Shown: positions 57,472 through 64,000 of the stretch, in pieces
How positions within the stretch are numbered: position 1 is the first letter of the stretch
How the letters are laid out: each line of letters starts with the position of its first letter
Origin: Porphyrobacter sp.
Lineage (GTDB): Bacteria > Pseudomonadota > Alphaproteobacteria > Sphingomonadales > Sphingomonadaceae
NCBI GenBank assembly: GCA_027531395.1
Contig: JAPZRO010000001.1
Coordinates: 62,001-126,000 of the forward strand
Direction of reading: 5' to 3'
DNA length: 64,000 bases
Translations under genes and position numbers: made by a program
The notes under the pieces: model-generated
The model's input: only the letters and a program-made list of their open reading frames with translations
Databases searched by the model: none
What the model was told of the DNA's origin: nothing

Positions 57472-58353
57472 TCAGTCCCTGTGCTGCGCTAACCAGTGCA
57501 GTATTTCGGCATTCACCTCGGCCGGCTGTTCGGCTTGTACGAAATGGCCTGCGCCCGCGATGCTGCGAGTTTGCAACCTGCCCGTAAAATCGCTTTCTCG
57601 CATTGCGCCAAGGAACACGTCTTGCGTGATGCACTGGTCATCTGCCCCGCAAATGCCAAGCGTCGGCACGGTGATCGGCTTCGTGAACAGCGCGGCAGTC
57701 TCTTGCGCGGCGGGCGAGACGGCATCGAAAGCCTGACGATAATATTCGAGCGCCGCGCGCGCCACGCCCGGCTGACGGAAGGTGGCTTTCATGCCTGCGA
57801 TCAGCTCTGCGGGAATGTCCCAGCCGGGCGACCACGCCTTCCAGAGTGCTTCGAGATAGGCGCAGTCATCGGCAATGATCTGCGCCTCGAACCCCGGCGT
57901 CTGGAACGCCAGGATATAGGAAGAACGCGCCTGCTGCGCCGGATCGGTGGCAAAGGCCTCGGCAAAACGGACGGGGTGCGGCACCGCCATGGTCGTCAGC
58001 GACGCGAAGCGTTCGGGCGCAAGGGATGCGGCCGCATAGGCGATATTCGCGCCCCAATCATGCCCGACGAGATGCACCCGCCCGTCGGACAGTGAGGCGG
58101 CAGATGCTACCACATCCTCGGCCATGCGTACGGCGTGATAATCGCCGTCGTCGGGCTGCGAGGCAGGCTCGTACCCGCGCATGGTGACCGCCACCGCCCG
58201 GTATCCCGCCGCGGCCAGCGCCCCTATCTGGTTGTCGAAGCTTGCGGGCGTATCAGGAAAGCCATGGAGCAACAGCACCACCGGCCCCTCACCTGCCGCA
58301 CGGGCCGTGAAGGCGAGGCCCGCGTGGGTCAGGGTCAGGGTCTCATGTGTCAC
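57472..58353 (-). CDS. Epoxide hydrolase-like alpha/beta hydrolase
   Basis: A 293-residue hydrolase. The GTG start overlaps the alcohol dehydrogenase stop (GTGA). It has the oxyanion motif HGFPD at 30-34, the strand end MRGY (58-61), and the nucleophile elbow VGHDWGA with Asp99, as in epoxide hydrolases and haloacid/haloalkane dehalogenases; the catalytic His is His270 (GAGHFVQAEQP). Lid tyrosines in ALEYYRQAF would fit an epoxide hydrolase. I infer conversion of an epoxide to a diol. It is the last gene of the four-gene operon behind operator site 5. Confidence 0.85.
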   Translation of the reverse strand: MTHETLTLTHAGLAFTARAAGEGPVVLLLHGFPDTPASFDNQIGALAAAGYRAVAVTMRGYEPASQPDDGDYHAVRMAEDVVASAASLSDGRVHLVGHDWGANIAYAAASLAPERFASLTTMAVPHPVRFAEAFATDPAQQARSSYILAFQTPGFEAQIIADDCAYLEALWKAWSPGWDIPAELIAGMKATFRQPGVARAALEYYRQAFDAVSPAAQETAALFTKPITVPTLGICGADDQCITQDVFLGAMRESDFTGRLQTRSIAGAGHFVQAEQPAEVNAEILHWLAQHRD

Positions 58354-59381
58354 AGCCGGGCGTCGCTCCAAGGGTCGATCATGATCTTGGCGTGCTTCTC
58401 GGGATCTTCAAGCGCGCCGAAGGCTGCGGCGATGCCCTCCAGCCCGACCGTGCCGGTCACCAGCGGCTGCCAGTCGAGCGCGCCCGAGGCCACCGCCGCA
58501 AGCGCCTCGGCAAACTCCTCGGGGGTGTAGTAGAGCACGAATTGCAGATTCAGCTCCTTGGCGATGGCGACCATCGGATTGAAGCTGTCCTCGCCCTGCG
58601 GGATGCCGGCGACCACGATCTGCGAGCCGACCGGTGCGGTGTTGATGGTTTGCGAGAGGACGCCGCGCACTCCGGTACAGTCGAATATGATCGCACCCGC
58701 TGCCGCGCCGAGCGCCTCGAACACCGGACGCTCGGACGGGTGGACCACTATGGTCGCCCCCATCTGCGTTGCCAGTTCGCGCCGCTTGGGCGAGAAGTCG
58801 GAAGCGACGATGTTGCTCACCCCGCGCATCTTGAGCACAGCGATGATCGCAAGGCCGATCGGCCCGCAACCGAGCACCGCGCAGGGCGCATCACCCTTGC
58901 CCAGCATCGACTTGGCGACCGCGTGCACCGCGATCCCCAGCGGCTCGACCAGCGCGGCAGCGGCATCGGGGACGCCCTCGGGGATCTTGAGCAGCAGCGC
59001 CTCGGTGCCGAGGAAGTATTCGGCATAGGCCCCGTCGACCTCGACATTGGCCCCGATCGGCACCGGCGCGCCGTCACGAATGAGGAACGGCACCGACACC
59101 ACCCGGTCACCAATGGCCAACGCCTGCACCGTATCGGGCCCGAAAGCGACCACCTCGCCGACATATTCGTGGCCCAGCACCATGCCCTTGTCGAGGTCCT
59201 GGCCAGGCGCGCCCAGCGCGCGGGCGGTCGCGTCGATCTCGCGGGCATGCTTGAACTGGTGGAGGTCGGAACCGCAGATGCCGCACAGCCGGGTGCGCAG
59301 CAGCACCTCGCCGGGGCCGGGGACGGGCATGGGCCGGTCCTCGATGGTGAACGCCCGGTCCCGCATCACCGCCGCGCGCAT
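58350..59381 (-). CDS. Zinc-binding alcohol dehydrogenase without structural zinc lobe
   Basis: A 343-residue medium-chain dehydrogenase. The catalytic zinc site is LCGICGSDLHQF with GHEYVGEV and an Asp/Glu partner (EPLGIAVHA); the four-cysteine structural zinc loop is missing. The nucleotide loop is VLGCGPIGLAIIAVLKMRG with SDFSPKRRELA suggesting NAD. Relatives include threonine, sorbitol and butanediol dehydrogenases, which oxidise vicinal diols or hydroxyketones. It lies between the cupin gene and the epoxide-hydrolase-like gene, the order expected if it oxidises a diol. Confidence 0.92.
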   Translation of the reverse strand: MRAAVMRDRAFTIEDRPMPVPGPGEVLLRTRLCGICGSDLHQFKHAREIDATARALGAPGQDLDKGMVLGHEYVGEVVAFGPDTVQALAIGDRVVSVPFLIRDGAPVPIGANVEVDGAYAEYFLGTEALLLKIPEGVPDAAAALVEPLGIAVHAVAKSMLGKGDAPCAVLGCGPIGLAIIAVLKMRGVSNIVASDFSPKRRELATQMGATIVVHPSERPVFEALGAAAGAIIFDCTGVRGVLSQTINTAPVGSQIVVAGIPQGEDSFNPMVAIAKELNLQFVLYYTPEEFAEALAAVASGALDWQPLVTGTVGLEGIAAAFGALEDPEKHAKIMIDPWSDARL

Positions 59382-59382
59382 C

Positions 59383-59928
59383 TCAGGCTCCCGTGACGAT
59401 CAGCTTGGAGGTGTCGAGACCCAACGCCTCGCAATAGCCGGTGTAGAGCTCCAGCGCCGCGCGGGCATCGACCACCGAGGTGATCTTGTGCTCGGCATCA
59501 ACATTGATGTTCGCGCCGTAGATCGCGAACCAGGCGATGGTGTCGCCCTCCTGATCCTCGGGCGTGCACAGGGTGTGGAGCGATCCGGCAGGTTCGAACA
59601 GGTACGAACCGGGCGAATTCACCGCTTCGGGGGTTTCGGCATAGAACCAGCGCCCCTGCAGCGTCACCGCGAAAACAAGGCCGGTGTGGTAATGGGTCGG
59701 CACCCGGTAACCGGGTGGCACGCGGGTCTTGGAGATCCACAGTCCCTGGTTGAGATCGACATGGAGCAGCTGGAGCGCGCTGCTGTCACCCGCTTCCATC
59801 CACGGCAGATCATCGGCGCCGACATGCAGCGTCTCCTGATCGGAATGGGTCGGCACGATCGGCCGCGCCATCACGCGGGCGACGAATTCCTGCAAGGCGG
59901 CGGGAATGGCGATGGGAGTCTGTTCCAT
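59383..59928 (-). CDS. Cupin resembling 2,4'-dihydroxyacetophenone dioxygenase
   Basis: A 181-residue single cupin. The metal motif is RVPTHYHTGLVFAVTLQGRWFYAET (two His and a later residue), and SYLFEPAGSLHTLCTPED supplies the third His. This arrangement, with the Trp-Phe-Tyr strand, resembles the iron enzyme that cleaves 2,4'-dihydroxyacetophenone into a carboxylate and formate. The start at 59928 follows AGGACG. Oxidative C-C cleavage of an alpha-hydroxyketone is the inferred reaction; other dioxygenase or isomerase roles remain possible. Confidence 0.75.
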   Translation of the reverse strand: MEQTPIAIPAALQEFVARVMARPIVPTHSDQETLHVGADDLPWMEAGDSSALQLLHVDLNQGLWISKTRVPPGYRVPTHYHTGLVFAVTLQGRWFYAETPEAVNSPGSYLFEPAGSLHTLCTPEDQEGDTIAWFAIYGANINVDAEHKITSVVDARAALELYTGYCEALGLDTSKLIVTGA

Positions 59929-59944
59929 GGGGCGTCCTGTCGTC

Positions 59945-60769
59945 TCAGGCAGTGGTGATGGCGGTGTGCGAATAATGCGCGCGGGCGATCTCGAACTGCT
60001 CGGGCAGGTCGACCTTGGCCGGGTTGTACCACGGCATGTAGGTCGCCAGCACACGCGGGATGCCGCGCTTGAGGTAATGGCTGTTGAAGGCCTTGCGGCG
60101 GGCGACGATCTCCGGAGTATTGTAGGCGGCAAACAGCTCCGCCTGCGGCTCCACGAGGACATCGCGGAAGCGCTTCACCCAGCCAAGATAGTGCTTCTGC
60201 GACCACAGGCTCTGCTTCATGCGGTAGAACCAGCTGCCGACGATGTGTTCATAGACATCGAAGGCGACCGTGCGGTGTTCCAGCTCCTCCATCACGTGCC
60301 ACTTGGCCAGATCGGCAAGCGGGCTGTCGGTGCGATCATACAACCCCACCTCGAACTGCGCGCGTGACATGGCGCTGGTCATGCTTTCGAAGCCTTCGGC
60401 ATAGGCGAGCTTGAACTTCAGCGGCTTGGTGCGGGTGAATTCCTTGAGCTCCGCGTCAAGCTCCCGCTCCAGCGGCAGCAGCGCTTCATAGGAAGGATGC
60501 AGCGCGCGGATCAGCTCGTTGGCGCGGGCGTGTTGCTTGTAGTGCTCGCCCTCCTGCGCGCAGAACCGCTTGAGATCCTCCTTCAGCTGCGCGTCGCGGA
60601 TCAGCGGCAGGGCATCGCGCATCGTTCGGATCAGAAATGGCTCCAGATAGGGCAGCATCATCCATGCGCCGAGGAACATGAACGACATTTCCGGATCGTC
60701 CTTGATGAAGACGAGATCCATGTCGGGCCGGAAGGCAAACTCCATCCGCCGAATTGTCATTTCTTCCAT
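59945..60769 (-). CDS. PF10118 'metal-dependent hydrolase' family protein with di-iron signature (paralogue 2)
   Basis: A 274-residue soluble helical protein. Possible metal ligands are Glu43 (LPYLEPF), Glu73-x-x-His76 (QEGEHY), Glu128 (EGFESM) and Glu162-x-x-His165 (MEELEHRTVAFD). They align one for one with the paralogue at 16058. The pattern fits a ferritin-like di-iron centre. It is the first gene of an operon with the cupin, zinc dehydrogenase and epoxide-hydrolase-like genes and faces operator site 5. I infer an O2-dependent first step such as epoxidation or hydroxylation. No reductase or ferredoxin gene is adjacent. Confidence 0.85.
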   Translation of the reverse strand: MEEMTIRRMEFAFRPDMDLVFIKDDPEMSFMFLGAWMMLPYLEPFLIRTMRDALPLIRDAQLKEDLKRFCAQEGEHYKQHARANELIRALHPSYEALLPLERELDAELKEFTRTKPLKFKLAYAEGFESMTSAMSRAQFEVGLYDRTDSPLADLAKWHVMEELEHRTVAFDVYEHIVGSWFYRMKQSLWSQKHYLGWVKRFRDVLVEPQAELFAAYNTPEIVARRKAFNSHYLKRGIPRVLATYMPWYNPAKVDLPEQFEIARAHYSHTAITTA

Positions 60770-60803
60770 GGCAACCTCTCATCGAAACGCGATTCCGGCA
60801 CAG

Positions 60804-60821
60804 ACTAAACATATGTTCAGT
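60804..60821. promoter_or_regulatory. TetR operator site 5
   Basis: ACTAAACATATGTTCAGT, the closest match to the palindromic consensus (one mismatch from perfect symmetry). It lies between the divergent PF10118 operon and the second TonB receptor gene and could control both. Confidence 0.85.
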
Positions 60822-60954
60822 TAATGGCAATGGCGCTTTGCGATGAACCCTTTGCTGCGTTTCCCCGATCCGCTCGATGCGAGATGAGATACGTTATAAC
60901 ATTGCAATCTATCTGCAGTGTGACTATGGCACGCGGTGCCAGTGCGGAGTTGAA

Positions 60955-62958
60955 ATGATGCGATCGCTAGTCCTTGCCGCGATGGTGATCGCTGCGGCCA
61001 CGTCCGCCGACGCCCGTCAAGCCGAACCGCCCGCCCCCTCGCCCGATGGCGGTGCGACAGAGGAGGCGGAGGACAAGCGCCCCGCGCAGGAGGGCATCGC
61101 CCTCGTCAACCGCTCGGAGGAGAATGTCATCACTCAGGCCTCCGACGCCTTCGGCACCAGCGTCGGGGACGAGACCATCGGGCTCTATAGCGGCGGCAAT
61201 GTGCGCGGCTTTTCCGCATTCGCCGCGCAGAACGTGCGGATCGAGGGACTCTATTTCGACAATCAGGGCCCGCTCAGCGATGCCGTGCGCGCGGGGTCGA
61301 CCATCCAGGTCGGCATTTCCGCGCTCGGCTACCCCTTCCCTGCCCCCACCGGCATCGTCGACTTCGCGTTGCGCCGCGCCGGTGACAAGCCGGTGGTCAG
61401 CGCCCGCGCGGGCCTCGGCGACTTTTTCGCGCCCTTCGCCTCCGTCGATGCGGCGCTGCCGTTGACCGGCAATCTCGATCTCAACATCGGCGCAGGGGTC
61501 GAGGAATTCATCTATCCAGATGCCGCGAACTTCTGGTTCGCACGCTATGGCGCCGTTGCGCGCTGGCGACCTGCCGAGGGTGTGGAACTGACCGGCTTTT
61601 TCAGCCGCTATGACTATTTCGACGAGGAATCGACCCCGGTGATCTTCACCGCCGGGACCTTCCTGCCCAGGCGCATCGCCCGCAACCGCTTCTTCGGGCA
61701 GAAGTGGGCCGACTGGGCGGGCCATTCGCAGAACTTCGGGGGCATGGCGAAGGTCACCCACGGGCCGTGGCGGATCGGACTGGGGCTGTTCTCCTCGCGC
61801 TTCACCATCGACACCTTCGGCGCCAATTTCTTCGCCAACACGCAGGAAGACGGCAGCGCCGAGCGGCAGGTGCTGCTCGGGCAGGATCAGGTGACGCAAT
61901 CCTATTCCGGCGAGTTGCTGATCGAGCGCGACTTCGCCGAAGGCCCGCGCCGTCACCGCCTGCTCGCCTCGGCCCGGTTCCGGCGGGTGGATGACGATCT
62001 CGGCGGCTTCGCTTTCCGCAGCCTCGGCCCTGGGATGATCGGCGTGGCCGAGGCGGCGGTCGAACCCGATGTCACCTTCGGCGCACTCACCCGCGACGCG
62101 ATCCGGCAGGAGGCTGGCGCGCTGGGCTATGCGATGCAGTGGCAGGGTCTGGGCGAGATCAATCTGGGCATGCAGAAGACCCGTTACCGCAAGCAGGTGC
62201 GCGCACCCGGCCTCGCACCCACCGCGACCGAGGACAGCCCGATCCTGTGGAACGCCTCGGCGGCGATCACCGCGATCGAGAATGTGGCGATCTACGCCGC
62301 CGCCACCCGCGGGCTCGAGGAAAGCGGCACGGCGCCTGCCTTTGCCGCCAATGCCAACCTCACCCTGCCCGCGCTGCGCACCCGGCAGGTCGAGGCCGGG
62401 GTGCGCTGGACACTGGCGAAGGACGTGAAGCTTATCGCCGGCCTGTTCGACGTGCGCCGACCCTATTTCGAACTCGACACAGACAATGTCTTCCGCGTGC
62501 TCGGCGACGTGAAGCATCAGGGCGCAGAAATTTCGCTCACGGCCAAGCCTCTGCCGGGCCTCAATCTGGTCGCGGGCGCGGTGCTGATGCGCCCGCGCGT
62601 AACCGGCGCGGCCGTGGAACAGGGACGGCTGGGCGAAAAGCCGCTCGGCCGGGTCGGCACGACGCTCGACCTCAGGATCGATTACCAGCCGCCCGCCTTC
62701 GATGCCCTGTCGGTCGATCTCGGCATCAACTACACCGGCGAGCGCGCGGCGCGGATCGACAACAGCCTGTTCATTCCCGAGCGGGCGATCATCGATCTGG
62801 GCACGCGTTACCGCTTCAAGCTGGGCCAGACCCCGGCGGTGCTGCGCGCGCAGATCGCCAATCTCACCAATGTGTTCGGCTGGAACGTGACCGGCGGCGG
62901 GGGCTTCCAGTACATCCCGTCGCGCCGGCTCAACGTTTCGCTGTCGGCCGACTTCTAA
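60955..62958 (+). CDS. TonB-dependent receptor-like outer membrane protein (second, divergent)
   Basis: A 667-residue barrel protein. The first of two tandem ATGs (60955) follows GGAGTTGAA; the signal peptide ends TSADARQ. A TonB box is not obvious. The plug is short and unusual (TIGLYSGGNVRGFSAFAAQNVRIEGLYFDNQGPLSD), but the barrel is typical, with TEDSPILWNASAAI, IYAAATRGLEESG and the end SRRLNVSLSADF. The 18-bp TetR operator lies 134 bp upstream, so it likely belongs to the same regulon and imports a related compound. Confidence 0.85.
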   Translation: MMRSLVLAAMVIAAATSADARQAEPPAPSPDGGATEEAEDKRPAQEGIALVNRSEENVITQASDAFGTSVGDETIGLYSGGNVRGFSAFAAQNVRIEGLYFDNQGPLSDAVRAGSTIQVGISALGYPFPAPTGIVDFALRRAGDKPVVSARAGLGDFFAPFASVDAALPLTGNLDLNIGAGVEEFIYPDAANFWFARYGAVARWRPAEGVELTGFFSRYDYFDEESTPVIFTAGTFLPRRIARNRFFGQKWADWAGHSQNFGGMAKVTHGPWRIGLGLFSSRFTIDTFGANFFANTQEDGSAERQVLLGQDQVTQSYSGELLIERDFAEGPRRHRLLASARFRRVDDDLGGFAFRSLGPGMIGVAEAAVEPDVTFGALTRDAIRQEAGALGYAMQWQGLGEINLGMQKTRYRKQVRAPGLAPTATEDSPILWNASAAITAIENVAIYAAATRGLEESGTAPAFAANANLTLPALRTRQVEAGVRWTLAKDVKLIAGLFDVRRPYFELDTDNVFRVLGDVKHQGAEISLTAKPLPGLNLVAGAVLMRPRVTGAAVEQGRLGEKPLGRVGTTLDLRIDYQPPAFDALSVDLGINYTGERAARIDNSLFIPERAIIDLGTRYRFKLGQTPAVLRAQIANLTNVFGWNVTGGGGFQYIPSRRLNVSLSADF

Positions 62959-62965
62959 TCGCAGG

Positions 62966-63184
62966 TCAGGCCGCCGGTTCGAGCGCCGTCTGCGCCTCGC
63001 CAAAGGCGGGGAAGGGATCGTTCAGCCGCTCCCACTTCTCCGGCGTCAATTCGTCCGTCGGCACGAGGCAGGCATCGAGCGCACCGACAGCCTCGGGAGG
63101 AGAGGCAGTTTGGGCTAGAGCGAAACTGCCGCACGCGACGGCCAAGGCCAGCGCGGTGACGCCGAGGGCAAGCAGCCGCCGCAT
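62966..63184 (-). CDS. Small exported hypothetical protein
   Basis: A 72-residue protein with a signal peptide (ALAVACGSFALAQ) and a short acidic remainder with one further Cys (ALDACLVPTDELTPEKW). The ATG at 63184 overlaps the stop of the S41 peptidase gene (TGATG), so it is translated with the peptidase. I do not recognise a family. Confidence 0.55.
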   Translation of the reverse strand: MRRLLALGVTALALAVACGSFALAQTASPPEAVGALDACLVPTDELTPEKWERLNDPFPAFGEAQTALEPAA

Positions 63185-64000
63185 CAATCGCTAATCTCCG
63201 CCACCGCCCGCTCCAGCACCCGGTCCCGGCCCGCGCGGAAATCAGCGACTGTCTCTGCCACTGGCGCATCGGGGGTGATCCCGCCATCGGGATCGAAGCG
63301 GTCGACTGCCATCTGGTTGAACACGAGAGGGACGCGAACAGAAATGCCGCTGTTGGGCAGCTTGACGTTGAAGATCGTGCCCGCTGTCGGCCCGTCGGCG
63401 CTCCCGCCGCTGGGCTCGCCCAGAACGGTAACCCTGCCCATGTCGTGCAGCTTGGCGATCACCATCGTCGCGCCCGAGGCATTCGCCGGACCCGACAGGG
63501 CAACCACTGGTCCCGTGAAGGGATTTGCAGCCGGTTGTCGCATTTGGAGTTCCTCGGGCGCATTCTCGGGGCTCAGATCGAACCATCCGTCCGCGCTTTG
63601 CGTAAAGCGGTCGAGGGCAGGGTTGAACAGGGCCTCGCGATCGCCCCAGCTTGAGATGTAGCGGGGAAGATCGCCATAGCGAACCGCGCGGTATCGCATT
63701 GCCCGCTGGTAGGTGTAGGGCTCGGTCGCCAGCGCATCGATGAGGGCGAGCGCGGCATCGTTCGATCCGCCGCCATTCTCGCGGAGGTCCAACACCAGCG
63801 CCTCGGCGCCCGCAGCGCGCAGCTCGTCGAGCGCGCGTGCGTAGAGCGCGGCGGCGTCAACCGGCTTGCGGTAGTTCACGAAAGTGTCGATCCGCAGATA
63901 GCCGGTCTTGGGCCCGACCATCTTCCAGCTTACCGAGCTGCCGAAATCCTGTCGGTAAGGCAGACCGTCATTGGCAAGCCTGGTCCACGCCCGGAAAGTG
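63184..64000 (-). CDS. S41-family peptidase, N-terminus beyond the window
   Basis: The C-terminal ~270 residues of an S41 protease; the frame is open to the right edge (upstream residues include RAWTRLANDGLPYRQDFG). Visible blocks are GYLRIDTFVNYR, ALVLDLRENGGGSNDAAL, the nucleophile region SGPANASGATMVIAKL and GEPSGGSADGPTAG, where the Lys of the usual dyad is not obvious. This subgroup resembles tricorn-like or IRBP-type S41 enzymes rather than CtpA. It is followed by a coupled small secreted protein. Confidence 0.85.
   Translation of the reverse strand, partial: TFRAWTRLANDGLPYRQDFGSSVSWKMVGPKTGYLRIDTFVNYRKPVDAAALYARALDELRAAGAEALVLDLRENGGGSNDAALALIDALATEPYTYQRAMRYRAVRYGDLPRYISSWGDREALFNPALDRFTQSADGWFDLSPENAPEELQMRQPAANPFTGPVVALSGPANASGATMVIAKLHDMGRVTVLGEPSGGSADGPTAGTIFNVKLPNSGISVRVPLVFNQMAVDRFDPDGGITPDAPVAETVADFRAGRDRVLERAVAEISD

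Overview
The window is a GC-rich chromosome segment from an alphaproteobacterium of the order Sphingomonadales, most likely Erythrobacteraceae (Erythrobacter/Porphyrobacter-like). The grounds are a crtY-crtI-crtB carotenoid cluster, many TonB-dependent receptors, and sphingomonad-style small proteins and palindromic intergenic repeats. No phage, transposase, CRISPR array, tRNA or rRNA was recognised. Genus placement is inference.

Layout. 1-13 kb: housekeeping and stress genes (secreted dipeptidase, cupin, DoxX-like, SWIB, PEBP, S41 protease, GFA enzyme, photolyase-like flavoprotein, two cold-shock-domain proteins, diguanylate cyclase, secreted proteins of unknown function). 14-16 kb: thiC behind a TPP riboswitch. 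16-17.4 kb: a PF10118 protein translationally coupled to a homologue of styrene oxide isomerase. 17.4-20.6 kb: amidohydrolase, DUF2059 protein, MipA/OmpV porin. 20.8-25.6 kb: carotenoid operon with two inserted non-carotenoid genes. 25.7-29.9 kb: acyl-CoA carboxylase alpha and beta genes separated by palindromic repeats; the alpha gene has an internal block of foreign-looking codon use. 29.9-34.5 kb: MFS exporter, dinB, Nudix, 6-phosphogluconolactonase, GDT1-like membrane protein. 34.6-39.5 kb: an organic-phosphate operon (TonB receptor, beta-propeller phytase, PhoX-like phosphatase) preceded by four 7-mers at 11-bp period that resemble a PhoB box array. 39.6-45.1 kb: SDR, zinc alcohol dehydrogenase, TorF-type porin with a strong terminator, and a penicillin/AHL-acylase-family enzyme.

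45.6-61 kb is the most interesting part: a catabolic cluster apparently run by one TetR repressor. Five 18-bp palindromes close to ACTGAACATATGTTCAGT lie in front of its transcription units. The genes encode two TonB receptors, an acyl-CoA ligase, enoyl-CoA hydratase, MaoC hydratase, SDRs, thiolase, and a four-gene operon of PF10118 protein, dihydroxyacetophenone-dioxygenase-like cupin, zinc alcohol dehydrogenase and epoxide-hydrolase-like alpha/beta hydrolase. Both PF10118 proteins in the window carry an E...ExxH...E...ExxH pattern typical of ferritin-like di-iron oxygenases, and each sits beside an epoxide-consuming enzyme family. Hypothesis: alkene epoxidation by the PF10118 protein, hydrolysis to a diol, oxidation to a hydroxyketone, C-C cleavage to a carboxylate, CoA activation and beta-oxidation.

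The right edge holds a small secreted protein and the C-terminal part of another S41 peptidase; the left edge cuts a dipeptidase gene. Starts were chosen from ribosome binding sites, start/stop overlaps and signal peptides. No database search was possible; family names rest on recognised motifs.
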